Assembly: GCF_046054195.1 (NCBI RefSeq)
Contig: NZ_JBEQCS010000012.1
Location: forward strand, 1-64,000
Length of the DNA: 64,000 bases
Reading direction: 5' to 3'
Source: Celerinatantimonas sp046054195
GTDB taxonomy: Bacteria > Pseudomonadota > Gammaproteobacteria > Enterobacterales > Celerinatantimonadaceae
Shown here piece after piece: positions 40,223 to 48,878 of this stretch; the stretch's first letter is position 1; every line of letters starts with the position of its first letter. Under the pieces are notes generated by a model, which searched no databases, was not told the DNA's origin, and saw only the letters and a list, made by a program, of their open reading frames with translations. Position numbers and translations under genes: made by a program.

Positions 40223-42643
40223 TTAAGCATAGTAGTCAATCCCATCATCTGTAGAAAGTTGTGAGCTTAAAAGATGAGGCAAACTTTCTTCAGCAACAAC
40301 CTCACTCGCACTATGACCAAACGGCTGCTGACCCGCAAAACCACCTTGTGATTGCCCACCGGTTTGAGCAAATCCTTGTTGCTGTGGATTTCCAGAGTTT
40401 CCTTGGTTGATCTGGCTCTGACCTAATTGAATGCCCTGTTGCGCTAACATATCGCGCAGTTTCGGCATTGATTGTTCCAGCATCTCACGAGCTTGAGGAT
40501 TGTGCACATGGATTTGCACTTGAGCCTGATCGTGATTTAAATTCAAACGAATTTGCATAGCGCCAAGATGACCTGGATCGAGACGAATATCGGCAGATTG
40601 CAACTTATTCGACACCATATAATTAATACGTTCATTAAGCTCGCTCGAAAGCTTACTTGGCTGATTCATAGCTAACTGGCTGGCAAACGACCCATCATTT
40701 TTAGATGCATTCGTCAGCGGATTATTCGAACCTAACTGCGCGCCACCTTGGTGCTGACTCTGCGCACCTAGCCCTGCATGTTGTTGACCTGCTGACAGTG
40801 ATATCTCACTGTTTGCAGCCAAATGTGCAGCTCCCAATTGCGTGCTATTTCCTTGTTGCTGAGCCTGCGCTTTATGTTGCGCATGATTATCACCCGATTG
40901 AGCAGCCGCTATCATTGCTGCCTGTTCAGCATCTTTCACTGTTTGTCCGTGAGCTGCGCCATTTACACCGTTTGCATTTGCCTGCTGCGTTGGATTTTGC
41001 GCCAATGCTTGCTGAACGGATTGCGCAGCTGGCGTTTGACTTTGCGTCGTTGCTGAAGCTTTAGCCGCTGCATTGTGAATCGCCGCTGCGGCGCTAGCAA
41101 GCGTAGCTTTGCTCTTTATATCATCACGTACAGGGGCGGGTTCTAAGCTATCACTCGATTGCTGAACTATATTTTGAGCACTCGTAGTCTCTTTGGCGTG
41201 AATATGGCTTACTGGGATTTGACTCGCCTGACTGACTTTAGCCGTTTCAACCGCCGTATCTTTTGCCGTTTTTTCACCACTTACCAAGTGTGATAATTGA
41301 GCAGTTAACGCTGCAATTTTATCTGCTAACTTATTGACACTTTGAGTGTCAAAATCAGAGCTCTGTTGCTTATTATTCTGCAGATGTTGCATTTTTAACT
41401 CAGCTAGCGCTAACAAGGCGACATTTTGCACCATCTTATTTGTCGCGCCAGATGAGCCTGAAACAGGCTGCTGATTTTGTTCTGATGCAGAAGCGGTGTT
41501 TTGCGAAGTTTTTTTAGGCTCTGCTGGATTGAGCAAATGGGTCAATTGCGCTTGGAGCTGGCTAAGCAAGGTTGCATCATCATCACTTTGCTTCGGCTGA
41601 TGTTTTGCTGATTTCATCGGCTCAATATACGCATCTGATTGATCAGCGGATGACTTTTCATCCATCGAACTGACTTGAGCAAGTTGCTCAGAGAGTTGTT
41701 CCAGCACTTTGCGCAATTTCGGATCTAATTGATTCAAATGTTCAGCATAATGGCTCTTACCGCTTTTTGATTGCGCAATTGCCTGGTTCAGCATCTGTAA
41801 AGTTTGATGCAACTGCAAAGAGCTAACATCGGCAGATTTTGACGTATCTAGATGAGCCTTGGCATCGCTACTTTGAACTTTTTGCAGCATCATCAACGCA
41901 AGTTCCATAGCGCTAGGCTGCTTGCCATCGGCCGATTGCAACTGTTTGCTAGCGCTTAATTTTTTCGCTTGTTCAAGCACCTGCATTGCAAGTTTGAGTT
42001 TATCGCTCATTGATGAAGTTTGCTCAAGCTGCATATCTGCATTTTGGGCCTTCTCAAGGCGAGCCAATAACTGCATCGCTCTGGACTCGTCTTCACTTAC
42101 AACCACCGATGAATCATCTTTAGTGCTCACGGGGGCTTGTTGTTGCCCATTTTTTTTAACGCGAGCAATTTGCTCATGGTCTTTGCTAGGCTGGTTGGAT
42201 TGAGCCTTATCCGTATCAGTTGGGTGGCTCTTTAATCCATTTTTTGCAGCTTTGCGTGAATCTTTATCACTTGCCACCTGACGATGCCCATCATCAGATG
42301 ATGCCGATGTTCTCTCTGTAGAATTGTGCCGCGCAGCAGTGGTTTTGGAATTTGTCTGGCTATCCTTTGATGTATTTTTTACGTGATCATTATCGGTGGC
42401 TCGATGCGATTGAGAAGCTTTGGCCGGAGCTGTTTTAGCAGGTTCAGAATGTCCCTTAACAGAGGCATGTGACGGCATAGAATTGCCGCTTTTAGTACTC
42501 GAGTGATTTAATTGCTGATGAGCTCTTGAAAAAGCATCATTAAACACAGTTGCCGATGATGGGGAGGACAACATGCCAACCCGGGCATTGTCAGACTTTG
42601 TAGGAGCCAGTTGGCTAATGTTTGCAACATTTACCGTAGCCAT
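40223..42643 (-). CDS. fliK: Flagellar hook-length control protein FliK
   Basis: Secreted ruler protein. 806 residues, much longer than E. coli FliK (375), as is common in polar systems. The N-terminal and central parts are Ser/Gln/Lys/Ala-rich and low-complexity. The conserved C-terminal domain (about 660-770) contains RINYMVSNKLQSADIRLDPGHLGAMQIRLNLNHDQAQVQIHV and AREMLEQSMPKLRDMLAQQGIQLGQ. The ATG at 42643 is placed 11 nt after AAGGG; an ATG three codons earlier is too close to it. It heads the second flagellar operon. Confidence 0.92.
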   Translation of the reverse strand: MATVNVANISQLAPTKSDNARVGMLSSPSSATVFNDAFSRAHQQLNHSSTKSGNSMPSHASVKGHSEPAKTAPAKASQSHRATDNDHVKNTSKDSQTNSKTTAARHNSTERTSASSDDGHRQVASDKDSRKAAKNGLKSHPTDTDKAQSNQPSKDHEQIARVKKNGQQQAPVSTKDDSSVVVSEDESRAMQLLARLEKAQNADMQLEQTSSMSDKLKLAMQVLEQAKKLSASKQLQSADGKQPSAMELALMMLQKVQSSDAKAHLDTSKSADVSSLQLHQTLQMLNQAIAQSKSGKSHYAEHLNQLDPKLRKVLEQLSEQLAQVSSMDEKSSADQSDAYIEPMKSAKHQPKQSDDDATLLSQLQAQLTHLLNPAEPKKTSQNTASASEQNQQPVSGSSGATNKMVQNVALLALAELKMQHLQNNKQQSSDFDTQSVNKLADKIAALTAQLSHLVSGEKTAKDTAVETAKVSQASQIPVSHIHAKETTSAQNIVQQSSDSLEPAPVRDDIKSKATLASAAAAIHNAAAKASATTQSQTPAAQSVQQALAQNPTQQANANGVNGAAHGQTVKDAEQAAMIAAAQSGDNHAQHKAQAQQQGNSTQLGAAHLAANSEISLSAGQQHAGLGAQSQHQGGAQLGSNNPLTNASKNDGSFASQLAMNQPSKLSSELNERINYMVSNKLQSADIRLDPGHLGAMQIRLNLNHDQAQVQIHVHNPQAREMLEQSMPKLRDMLAQQGIQLGQSQINQGNSGNPQQQGFAQTGGQSQGGFAGQQPFGHSASEVVAEESLPHLLSSQLSTDDGIDYYA

Positions 42644-42722
42644 CGATTTCATTTCCCTTGCCAATAATTTCCAGACTTCAGCTGTGGCCTAACGGCAACT
42701 CAGCAACCTTTCATAAGGATTA

Positions 42723-42739
42723 AGCAAAAATTAAACCAA
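42723..42739 (-). promoter_or_regulatory. Sigma-54 promoter of fliK operon
   Basis: The minus strand reads TTGGTTTAATTTTTGCT with GG and GC exactly 10 nt apart and a perfect TTGCT -12 box; the -24 box lacks the usual C after GG. The predicted start near 42712 leaves a leader of about 70 nt. The position at the head of fliKLMNOPQR-flhB fits a class III sigma-54 operon as in Vibrio. Confidence 0.65.
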
Positions 42740-42761
42740 GTTGTAAATTACGTAGAGAGTT

Positions 42762-42774
42762 GTCATGCAATGAC
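42762..42774. promoter_or_regulatory. Inverted repeat upstream of the fliK promoter
   Basis: GTCAT-GCA-ATGAC is a perfect 5-bp inverted repeat 22 nt upstream of the -24 box. It resembles the GTCA-N6-TGAC pattern reported for FleQ-type activators but with one base less in the middle. It is a candidate activator site only. Confidence 0.3.
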
Positions 42775-42804
42775 TGCGACTCTTGGCAAAGATTCTATGG
42801 ATGA

Positions 42805-43254
42805 TTAATCAGAAAGCAGATTTCGCCGGGCGAACTGTGTCGTTGCATATTCATCCAGCAATTTCTGCTCAGAACGAGCTTGTTTTAGCGCTTCTTTTTG
42901 CCTTTGTCGCTCTATCAGCTGTTCAATTGCTTTATGGCGGTTGGCAAGATCTAGCCACTCGCGACGTTTGCGCTCCACATTGGTTCGCAATTGGGCAACG
43001 CTTTGTTGCTGTTCGATTTCAGCTTTTTCAATGGTCTGAATAAATGATTGGTATTGGTGAAATCCTGACGCGAGCATCCCATCAGAACCACGCTCCATCG
43101 CCTGCACCATATAATTATGACGATAACTTTCTAACTGCCGTAGTTGGTGTTCAAAAGAAGCCAATTGTTGACGGGCCAATGAAAATTCAGCAACGGCTTG
43201 TCGCTCTTGCTTTTCCAGTTGCTCGCATAAAATCGTTAACGCATTACCCGCCAT
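42805..43254 (-). CDS. fliJ: Flagellar export chaperone FliJ
   Basis: 149-residue coiled-coil protein that links the FliI ATPase ring to FlhA. It is almost entirely helical with heptad-rich segments (LCEQLEKQERQAVAEFSLARQQLASFEHQLRQLESYRHNY begins the family pattern). Identity follows from sequence character plus position, 20 nt after fliI and last in fliEFGHIJ. A gap of 161 nt separates it from fliK, holding the fliK promoter but no obvious terminator. Confidence 0.92.
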   Translation of the reverse strand: MAGNALTILCEQLEKQERQAVAEFSLARQQLASFEHQLRQLESYRHNYMVQAMERGSDGMLASGFHQYQSFIQTIEKAEIEQQQSVAQLRTNVERKRREWLDLANRHKAIEQLIERQRQKEALKQARSEQKLLDEYATTQFARRNLLSD

Positions 43255-43274
43255 AGAATGTTCTCACCGCTTAA

Positions 43275-44609
43275 TTATTGATGATTCATCTGAGCCATCT
43301 GCATTAAGCGCTGCAGCTGCGTCAGACTTTCGTCAAAATGGATACTCTCTTTCATGGTTTGCTGCAAAAACTGATCCATTTGTGGCTTCAAATTTATAGC
43401 TAAATCAATTCGAGGATCTGAGCCGCGCTGATATGCGCCTAGATTAATCAAGTCACGGTTTTGCTGGTACTGGGCATAGAGCATTTTAAGTGCTCGGGCA
43501 AGTTGTTGGTGTTCATCGCTGGTCACCGCAGGCATCACACGACTAATCGATTTTTCAATATCAATGGCAGGATAATGACCGCTATCAGCAAGCTCTCGGG
43601 ATAACACAATATGGCCATCCAAAATGGCACGAGCAGCATCGGCAATCGGGTCTTGTAAATCATCCCCTTCAGTTAAGACGGTAAAAAAGGCCGTAATGGA
43701 ACCTTGCCCATTTAAGCCATTACCAGCACGCTCAACTAAACGAGGTAATTTTGCAAACACTGAAGGTGGATAACCTTTGGTTGCAGGCGGCTCGCCAATT
43801 GCTAACGCTATTTCACGTTGCGCTTGGGCATAACGGGTCAATGAATCCATTAACAGCAACACATTTAACCCTTGGTCGCGAAAATACTCGGCAATCGTTA
43901 ACGTGGTATCACAGCCTTTCATACGCATCAGCGGCGATGCATCAGCAGGTGCTGCAACCACAACCGAGCGGGCCCGCCCCTGCTCGCCTAAAATCTCTTC
44001 GATAAACTCTTTAACTTCACGGCCACGTTCACCAATCAACCCAACCACGACGACATCAGCCGTAGTCCCGCGGGTCATCATGCCCATCAGCACACTTTTA
44101 CCGACACCAGAGCCGGCAAACAATCCCATTCGCTGCCCCTGGCCAACCGTCAACACGCTATTAATCGCCCGAACGCCGACGTCCAAAGGCTTGGATATAA
44201 CCTCGCGTAGCATTGGATTAATACGCTCGGCGCTAAGCGTTGCGCGCTGCTGAGTCATAATATCGCCAAGCCCGTCTAAAGGTTGGCCGAGGCCATCAAT
44301 CACCCGGCCCAATAGTTCTGGTCCAACATGAATATCATGCTGTTGATTTAAAGGTGTAACTCGAGCTCCAGGTAAAACGCCTGTTAACTGCTCACTTGGC
44401 ATCAAATAGAGTTTGTCATTAGCAAAACCGACCACTTCAGCTTCAAGATTACCGGTAATGGTTTGCACATGACAAAGCGAGCCCACGGGTGCCCGACAAC
44501 CAATAGCTTCGAGAGTTAAGCCAACCACTCGAGTTAACTTACCTGCCACGGTTGGCCCTTGGCGAAGTTCAGAGACTTTGAATTGACTAAGTGTTTGGCA
44601 AAGATTCAT
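43275..44609 (-). CDS. fliI: Flagellum-specific ATPase FliI
   Basis: F1-beta-like ATPase of the export apparatus. Walker A is GLFAGSGVGKSVLMGMM, Walker B lies in VLLLMDSLTRYAQAQREI, and GYPPSVFAKLPRLVERAGN is the FliI/SctN signature. The start at 44609 (444 residues) is preceded by GGAG at 6 nt. The frame is open for 28 further codons, but these overlap fliH and lack similarity. It overlaps fliH by 23 nt. Confidence 0.97.
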   Translation of the reverse strand: MNLCQTLSQFKVSELRQGPTVAGKLTRVVGLTLEAIGCRAPVGSLCHVQTITGNLEAEVVGFANDKLYLMPSEQLTGVLPGARVTPLNQQHDIHVGPELLGRVIDGLGQPLDGLGDIMTQQRATLSAERINPMLREVISKPLDVGVRAINSVLTVGQGQRMGLFAGSGVGKSVLMGMMTRGTTADVVVVGLIGERGREVKEFIEEILGEQGRARSVVVAAPADASPLMRMKGCDTTLTIAEYFRDQGLNVLLLMDSLTRYAQAQREIALAIGEPPATKGYPPSVFAKLPRLVERAGNGLNGQGSITAFFTVLTEGDDLQDPIADAARAILDGHIVLSRELADSGHYPAIDIEKSISRVMPAVTSDEHQQLARALKMLYAQYQQNRDLINLGAYQRGSDPRIDLAINLKPQMDQFLQQTMKESIHFDESLTQLQRLMQMAQMNHQ

Positions 44610-45624
44610 CATCTTCTCCGCCAAAATGCTCATCATGGTTTTCATCATCTGATAAGTCCTGGCGCGACTCAGGAAGCGGAGTCTGTGACTCATCGCTCTG
44701 GTTTTCAGATGGTTGGGTTAAATCAGGCGCCGATTCATTTAAATCACTTGCACTATTCTCAGATTCACTTGACTCATGAGCTTGCGCAAGTGGCTCAACG
44801 TCTGGAACTTCAGGAGGTTCAACAGTACGTGCAGTTTTAATATTATCGCTTAAGAAACGTTTCAAAGCGCGGTCCACCACATCGCTCATTGAGTAATCGA
44901 TGGTTGAGTTTTGCGCTTCAATCATGCAATCACCGCGATTTAAACTACCATCAGCGAGCAGCTGCCAATGTTTTTTCTCTTGTGTTTCTTTAGGAAAAAC
45001 ACCTTCAATCACCAATAAATCATCAGGATGCAGATGGATTAACAACGTCTGCTCATTAACCGGCATCGCTTGAACAGCTTCTTTAACCGTGTGAATAATA
45101 ACTTGTTTATTGGTGGTTAATTCAGTTTGAATAATGGCTTTAGAAACTTCACAAATCACATCGACTAATTGTAACTGCACTTGGGCGGTGACCTGTTGCA
45201 CGGGCATCACTAACTCTTCAATCAATTTTTGCCAATAGCCTGACAAAGTATCAATTTGCGAATGGCCTTGCTCCAACCCCTCTTTTAAGCCTTGTTGAAG
45301 ACCTTCGGTTTTTCCAGCCTTGGCGCCCTCTTCATGGCCCTGGGCAAAACCTTGCTCATAGCCTGCACTGCGCCCTTCGGCGTGGCCTTCTTCATAAGCG
45401 GTTTGCCGAATCTGTTCAAGATCTTCGAGCGTCAGCGGTTTAATAGGCTCTTCGTCGTTGTCAGAGCGAGCTTGTTCGGCCTCTTCTTTATACCAATGGT
45501 AAGGTCTATCAAATGCATCAGTATCTTCATGGTGAGGCGCATTGCCGAAATTAGGAAGCTCATAATCCTGAGCTTCCACGTGACGAAACTTCGCTATATC
45601 TTCATCTTTAATATGATCGGCCAT
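44587..45624 (-). CDS. fliH: Flagellar assembly protein FliH
   Basis: Regulator of FliI that anchors it to FliN. 345 residues: an acidic N-terminus, a Gly/Ala/Glu helix with GxxxG-type repeats (AEGRSAGYEQGFAQGHEEGAKAG begins the series, about 80-125), a conserved stator-like domain (about 135-250: VQLQLVDVICEVSKAIIQTEL, LLIHLHPDDLLVIEG) and a long acidic Glu/Ser/Asp tail (about 265-345). It starts 3 nt after fliG. Confidence 0.93.
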   Translation of the reverse strand: MADHIKDEDIAKFRHVEAQDYELPNFGNAPHHEDTDAFDRPYHWYKEEAEQARSDNDEEPIKPLTLEDLEQIRQTAYEEGHAEGRSAGYEQGFAQGHEEGAKAGKTEGLQQGLKEGLEQGHSQIDTLSGYWQKLIEELVMPVQQVTAQVQLQLVDVICEVSKAIIQTELTTNKQVIIHTVKEAVQAMPVNEQTLLIHLHPDDLLVIEGVFPKETQEKKHWQLLADGSLNRGDCMIEAQNSTIDYSMSDVVDRALKRFLSDNIKTARTVEPPEVPDVEPLAQAHESSESENSASDLNESAPDLTQPSENQSDESQTPLPESRQDLSDDENHDEHFGGEDDESLPNT

Positions 45625-45627
45625 CGA

Positions 45628-46656
45628 TTACAGGAACTCCTCACCACCACCGCTACCGCCTAGCATAATTTCACCAGCATCAGACAGACGACGGGCCGTA
45701 GACAATATCTCTTTCTGAGCCGATTCAACTTCGCTCACACGTACAGGCCCCATCGCATCTAAATCGTCTTGGAGCATTTCAGCGGCACGTTTAGACATAT
45801 TCCGCAAGATTTTCTCTTTAAGCTGATCGTCCGCACCTTTAATAGCTTTAAGCAGTACTTCTTGCTGGACATCCCGCAATAGCGTCTGGATACCACGGTC
45901 ATCCACATCAATCAGATTTTCAAAGACAAACATGAGATCTTGAATTTGCTGCGCCATCTCTTCGTCACTTTCACGAATTGAATCCATGAGCATCCCTTCA
46001 ACATTGGTATCGAGATAGTTCATGATATTGGCAGCAGCTTTCAGGCCGCCCATTTTCGCAGCCTGAGCCCCTGCTTGGCCGGCAAATTGTTTTTCCATGA
46101 TCTCATTTAATTCGGTCAATGCCGCTGGCTGAACCTCTTCTAAGTTGGCAATACGCATCATCAAGTCAAGGCGCACTTTGTCAGGGAACTGCGACATAAT
46201 CTCGGCAGATTGTTCAGGTTCAAGGTAAGACAATACGATCGTCTGGATCTGCGGGTGTTCATTTTGAATGATGCTAGCAACCTGACGAGCATCCATCCAC
46301 TTGAGTGAATCAAGCCCTTTAGAGCCACTGCCCATGATAATCTGATCAACCAAATTAGCCGCTTTATCTTCACCTAATGCCGCATTTAACGCATTACGAA
46401 CAAAGTCCTGACTGCCAATCCCAATATTTGTGTATTTCTGGATATCTTCGATAAATCGCTCATGTACAGCAACGACCCGGTCATGGCTAAAATCTTCCAT
46501 GGAGGCCATTGCCATCCCTAAACGCTGCACCTGCTTTGGCTCTAAGTGACGGAAAATTGTCGCAGCATCTTCTTCATTCAGACTGAGCATCAAAATAGCA
46601 GCCATATCCGTTCCGCTGGTATTTGATAGATCATATTTTTTTTCGTCATTTGCCAT
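45628..46656 (-). CDS. fliG: Flagellar motor switch protein FliG
   Basis: Torque-generating C-ring protein. 342 residues: N domain binding FliF (about 10-105), middle domain with EHPQ (ASIIQNEHPQIQTIVLSYL), and C domain with the charged torque helix DDRGIQTLLRDVQQEVLLKAIKGADDQLKEKILRN (first 20 residues suffice). It overlaps fliF by 11 nt. Confidence 0.98.
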   Translation of the reverse strand: MANDEKKYDLSNTSGTDMAAILMLSLNEEDAATIFRHLEPKQVQRLGMAMASMEDFSHDRVVAVHERFIEDIQKYTNIGIGSQDFVRNALNAALGEDKAANLVDQIIMGSGSKGLDSLKWMDARQVASIIQNEHPQIQTIVLSYLEPEQSAEIMSQFPDKVRLDLMMRIANLEEVQPAALTELNEIMEKQFAGQAGAQAAKMGGLKAAANIMNYLDTNVEGMLMDSIRESDEEMAQQIQDLMFVFENLIDVDDRGIQTLLRDVQQEVLLKAIKGADDQLKEKILRNMSKRAAEMLQDDLDAMGPVRVSEVESAQKEILSTARRLSDAGEIMLGGSGGGEEFL

Positions 46657-48388
46657 CGTTTATCACCCAATCTTTAATGACCATTGCCGCCAAGTCTGGT
46701 TCGTTAGAGACCAGCGCCCGAACCGCTTTAAGGATATCTTCATCACGGTGCATATCAGGTAATTGTAGCTGACCATTTTGAATACCAAAATCTGTGCCTG
46801 TGATATCAGCTGATAAGAGCTCTGCATCATCACTGGTGTCATACGCTGACATTGCTGTTTCTAAATCGGTATCATCGGCTTCTTCATCAACACCATTATT
46901 CAACAGTCGGTTCAATGTCGGCCGAACAACTGCCAAAATCAGCACCACTAATACCAATACAGCCCCAGCAATACGCATCGCCCGCCAGAACCAATCCTGT
47001 TCCCATACGGGGAGATCTTTGACGGTATCAACTTGTGGGCGAGTAAATGGCACACTCACAACTTCCAGCGTATCGCCTCGTGACATATCAAAACCGATAC
47101 CCCCTTCAAGCAGACGTCGAATATTTGCCATTTCCTCAGCACTGCGAGGGGCGCGAGTCACCTGGCCATCAGCTCCAGGGGTTGAGACATAATCAACAGC
47201 AACTGACACACTTAACCGGCGCACCACACCAACTTGCTGACGAGTATGGCTGATGGTGGTATCTAACTCATAGTTGCGAGTTTCTTCTTTATGGCTACGG
47301 CCACTGACTGAACTCTGATTGGCTTGCGCTTCCTTCTGAGTCTCAGGAATATCAGATTTTGCAGGCGGCTGATTAGACAACGCCCCGGGGATACCGAGTG
47401 GATTCTGCCCGCTACTATTATCCTGAACGGTCATTTCACTGCGAATCGCAGGCAAGTCAGGATTGTAGCTTTTCTGAGTCTGAACCACCGAGGTGAAATC
47501 CATCGAGACGTCAACTTGGGCGGTATAATTTCCAGCACCTAATACAGGCGTTAGAATCGAATCGATTTTATCTTTGTATTGTTGTTCGCGATTTTGTTCC
47601 ACCTGTAACTGGCGACGATTTTGTAAATCAGCCGCACTCTCGCTACCTGAGTTAAGTAACTGACCATTTTGGTCGGTCACTGTCACCCGTTGCGGGGTTA
47701 AATCCTGAACAGCCGACGCAACCATGTCGACGATAGAATCAACCTCATTTTGTTTAAGCCCTAAGTTGACGTTTTTTAAAGTAACAACAACCGTTGCTGA
47801 AGGTTTCTGGCTATCACGGGCAAACACGTTATATCGAGGAATGGCGAGTAAAACTTTGGCTTTAGATACGGCCTGAATTTGCGTAATAGCACTTTCTAGC
47901 TGCCGCTCACGGCTAAGCTTGAGTCGTTCTTGTTCAAGACGCTGACTCACGCCAAAGCCCATATCTTTAAGTAAGATATCATCGCCATCAGATTGGGTTG
48001 GCGTACTAGCAACGCCACCACGAAGCATTTTCAAACGAATTGCTGAATATTGGTCGGCACGAACAAATACCGTTTTGCCTTCAACATCATATTTGATGTC
48101 ATTCTGATCGAAGAAATCTAATGCCTTAACAAGCTCAGGAGCAGTATAGGTGCCAATTGGACGCATCTCAGGTTGTTTTGCCCACATCAGCAAAAATACC
48201 CCAAGAGCTAAGCAAATAGCCAAAGCAAGGATCATAATAATCTGGCGCAAAATAACACCATTTTGTAAAAATCCTAGCCGTGAACCGCTTTGCTGTTCAT
48301 TCTCTTCTAAATCCACCGCTGCGCTATCTGGACCGGTCAATAATGCAGTATCATCATTGATTGGGGTATCAGTTGCTTCACCTGCCAC
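46646..48388 (-). CDS. fliF: Flagellar MS-ring protein FliF
   Basis: Forms the MS ring in the inner membrane. 580 residues: membrane helix 1 (about 46-68: IIMILALAICLALGVFLLMW), YscJ/FliF ring-building motifs (VKALDFFDQNDIKYDVEGKT, ERQLESAITQIQAVSKAKVLLAIP), a long loop, helix 2 (about 455-475: RIAGAVLVLVVLILAVV) and the C-terminal FliG-binding tail (ALVSNEPDLAAMVIKDWV). It starts 20 nt after fliE. Confidence 0.97.
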   Translation of the reverse strand: MAGEATDTPINDDTALLTGPDSAAVDLEENEQQSGSRLGFLQNGVILRQIIMILALAICLALGVFLLMWAKQPEMRPIGTYTAPELVKALDFFDQNDIKYDVEGKTVFVRADQYSAIRLKMLRGGVASTPTQSDGDDILLKDMGFGVSQRLEQERLKLSRERQLESAITQIQAVSKAKVLLAIPRYNVFARDSQKPSATVVVTLKNVNLGLKQNEVDSIVDMVASAVQDLTPQRVTVTDQNGQLLNSGSESAADLQNRRQLQVEQNREQQYKDKIDSILTPVLGAGNYTAQVDVSMDFTSVVQTQKSYNPDLPAIRSEMTVQDNSSGQNPLGIPGALSNQPPAKSDIPETQKEAQANQSSVSGRSHKEETRNYELDTTISHTRQQVGVVRRLSVSVAVDYVSTPGADGQVTRAPRSAEEMANIRRLLEGGIGFDMSRGDTLEVVSVPFTRPQVDTVKDLPVWEQDWFWRAMRIAGAVLVLVVLILAVVRPTLNRLLNNGVDEEADDTDLETAMSAYDTSDDAELLSADITGTDFGIQNGQLQLPDMHRDEDILKAVRALVSNEPDLAAMVIKDWVINDGK

Positions 48389-48408
48389 AAGCGTCTCCTC
48401 AAATCACA

Positions 48409-48771
48409 CTAGATTGGCATAGCCATTATCTGTTTATAGGCTTCAACCACTTTGTTGCGAACTTCGACAGTTGCATCAAAAGCGATTGAGGATTTTTGTG
48501 CTGCAATCATGACATCCGACAGGCTGACATTTTTATCGCCCATATCGAAGCGGGTTCGCAAATCACTCGTATTGCTCTGCAATGAATTTACATGGTTAAT
48601 CGCATCGCTCAGGAGCTGACCAAAATCTTTGCTGGCTGAATTGCCCTGAGTCATTCCGGTTACTGCAGATGCATCGCTGCGATCAGCTCGAATCGCCTGT
48701 TCTGGCGATAATCCAGCCTGTTGGCTCATCGATTGCATCTGTTGAAGAAGTGGTGCTGCGTCCAATTTCAT
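48409..48771 (-). CDS. fliE: Flagellar hook-basal body protein FliE
   Basis: 120-residue adaptor between MS ring and rod. Its C-terminal half has the family pattern FGQLLSDAINHVNSLQSNTSDLRTRF, VSLSDVMIAAQKSSIAFDATVEVRNKVVEAYKQIMAMPI. It is first in fliEFGHIJ and is preceded by a sigma-54 promoter 53-69 nt upstream of its ATG. Confidence 0.95.
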   Translation of the reverse strand: MKLDAAPLLQQMQSMSQQAGLSPEQAIRADRSDASAVTGMTQGNSASKDFGQLLSDAINHVNSLQSNTSDLRTRFDMGDKNVSLSDVMIAAQKSSIAFDATVEVRNKVVEAYKQIMAMPI

Positions 48772-48823
48772 TGTCTTATCCTTACTGCCAATTTCCTGAC
48801 AATTCCGTAGTTAGGATGGATAA

Positions 48824-48840
48824 AGCAATTGTTAGGCCAA
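48824..48840 (-). promoter_or_regulatory. Sigma-54 promoter of fliE operon
   Basis: The minus strand reads TTGGCCTAACAATTGCT. TTGGC (-24) and TTGCT (-12) are both close to the consensus and GG-GC spacing is exactly 10 nt. The predicted start near 48813 gives a leader of about 40 nt. fliE operons are FlrC/sigma-54 dependent in Vibrio. Confidence 0.8.
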
Positions 48841-48878
48841 GATTATATACCTAAAATAAATACATATAATTCAATGCA

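Noticed and set aside
40705..41064. Plus-strand open frames opposite fliK
   Set aside because: They arise from the repetitive Gln/Ala/Ser coding sequence of fliK on the other strand.
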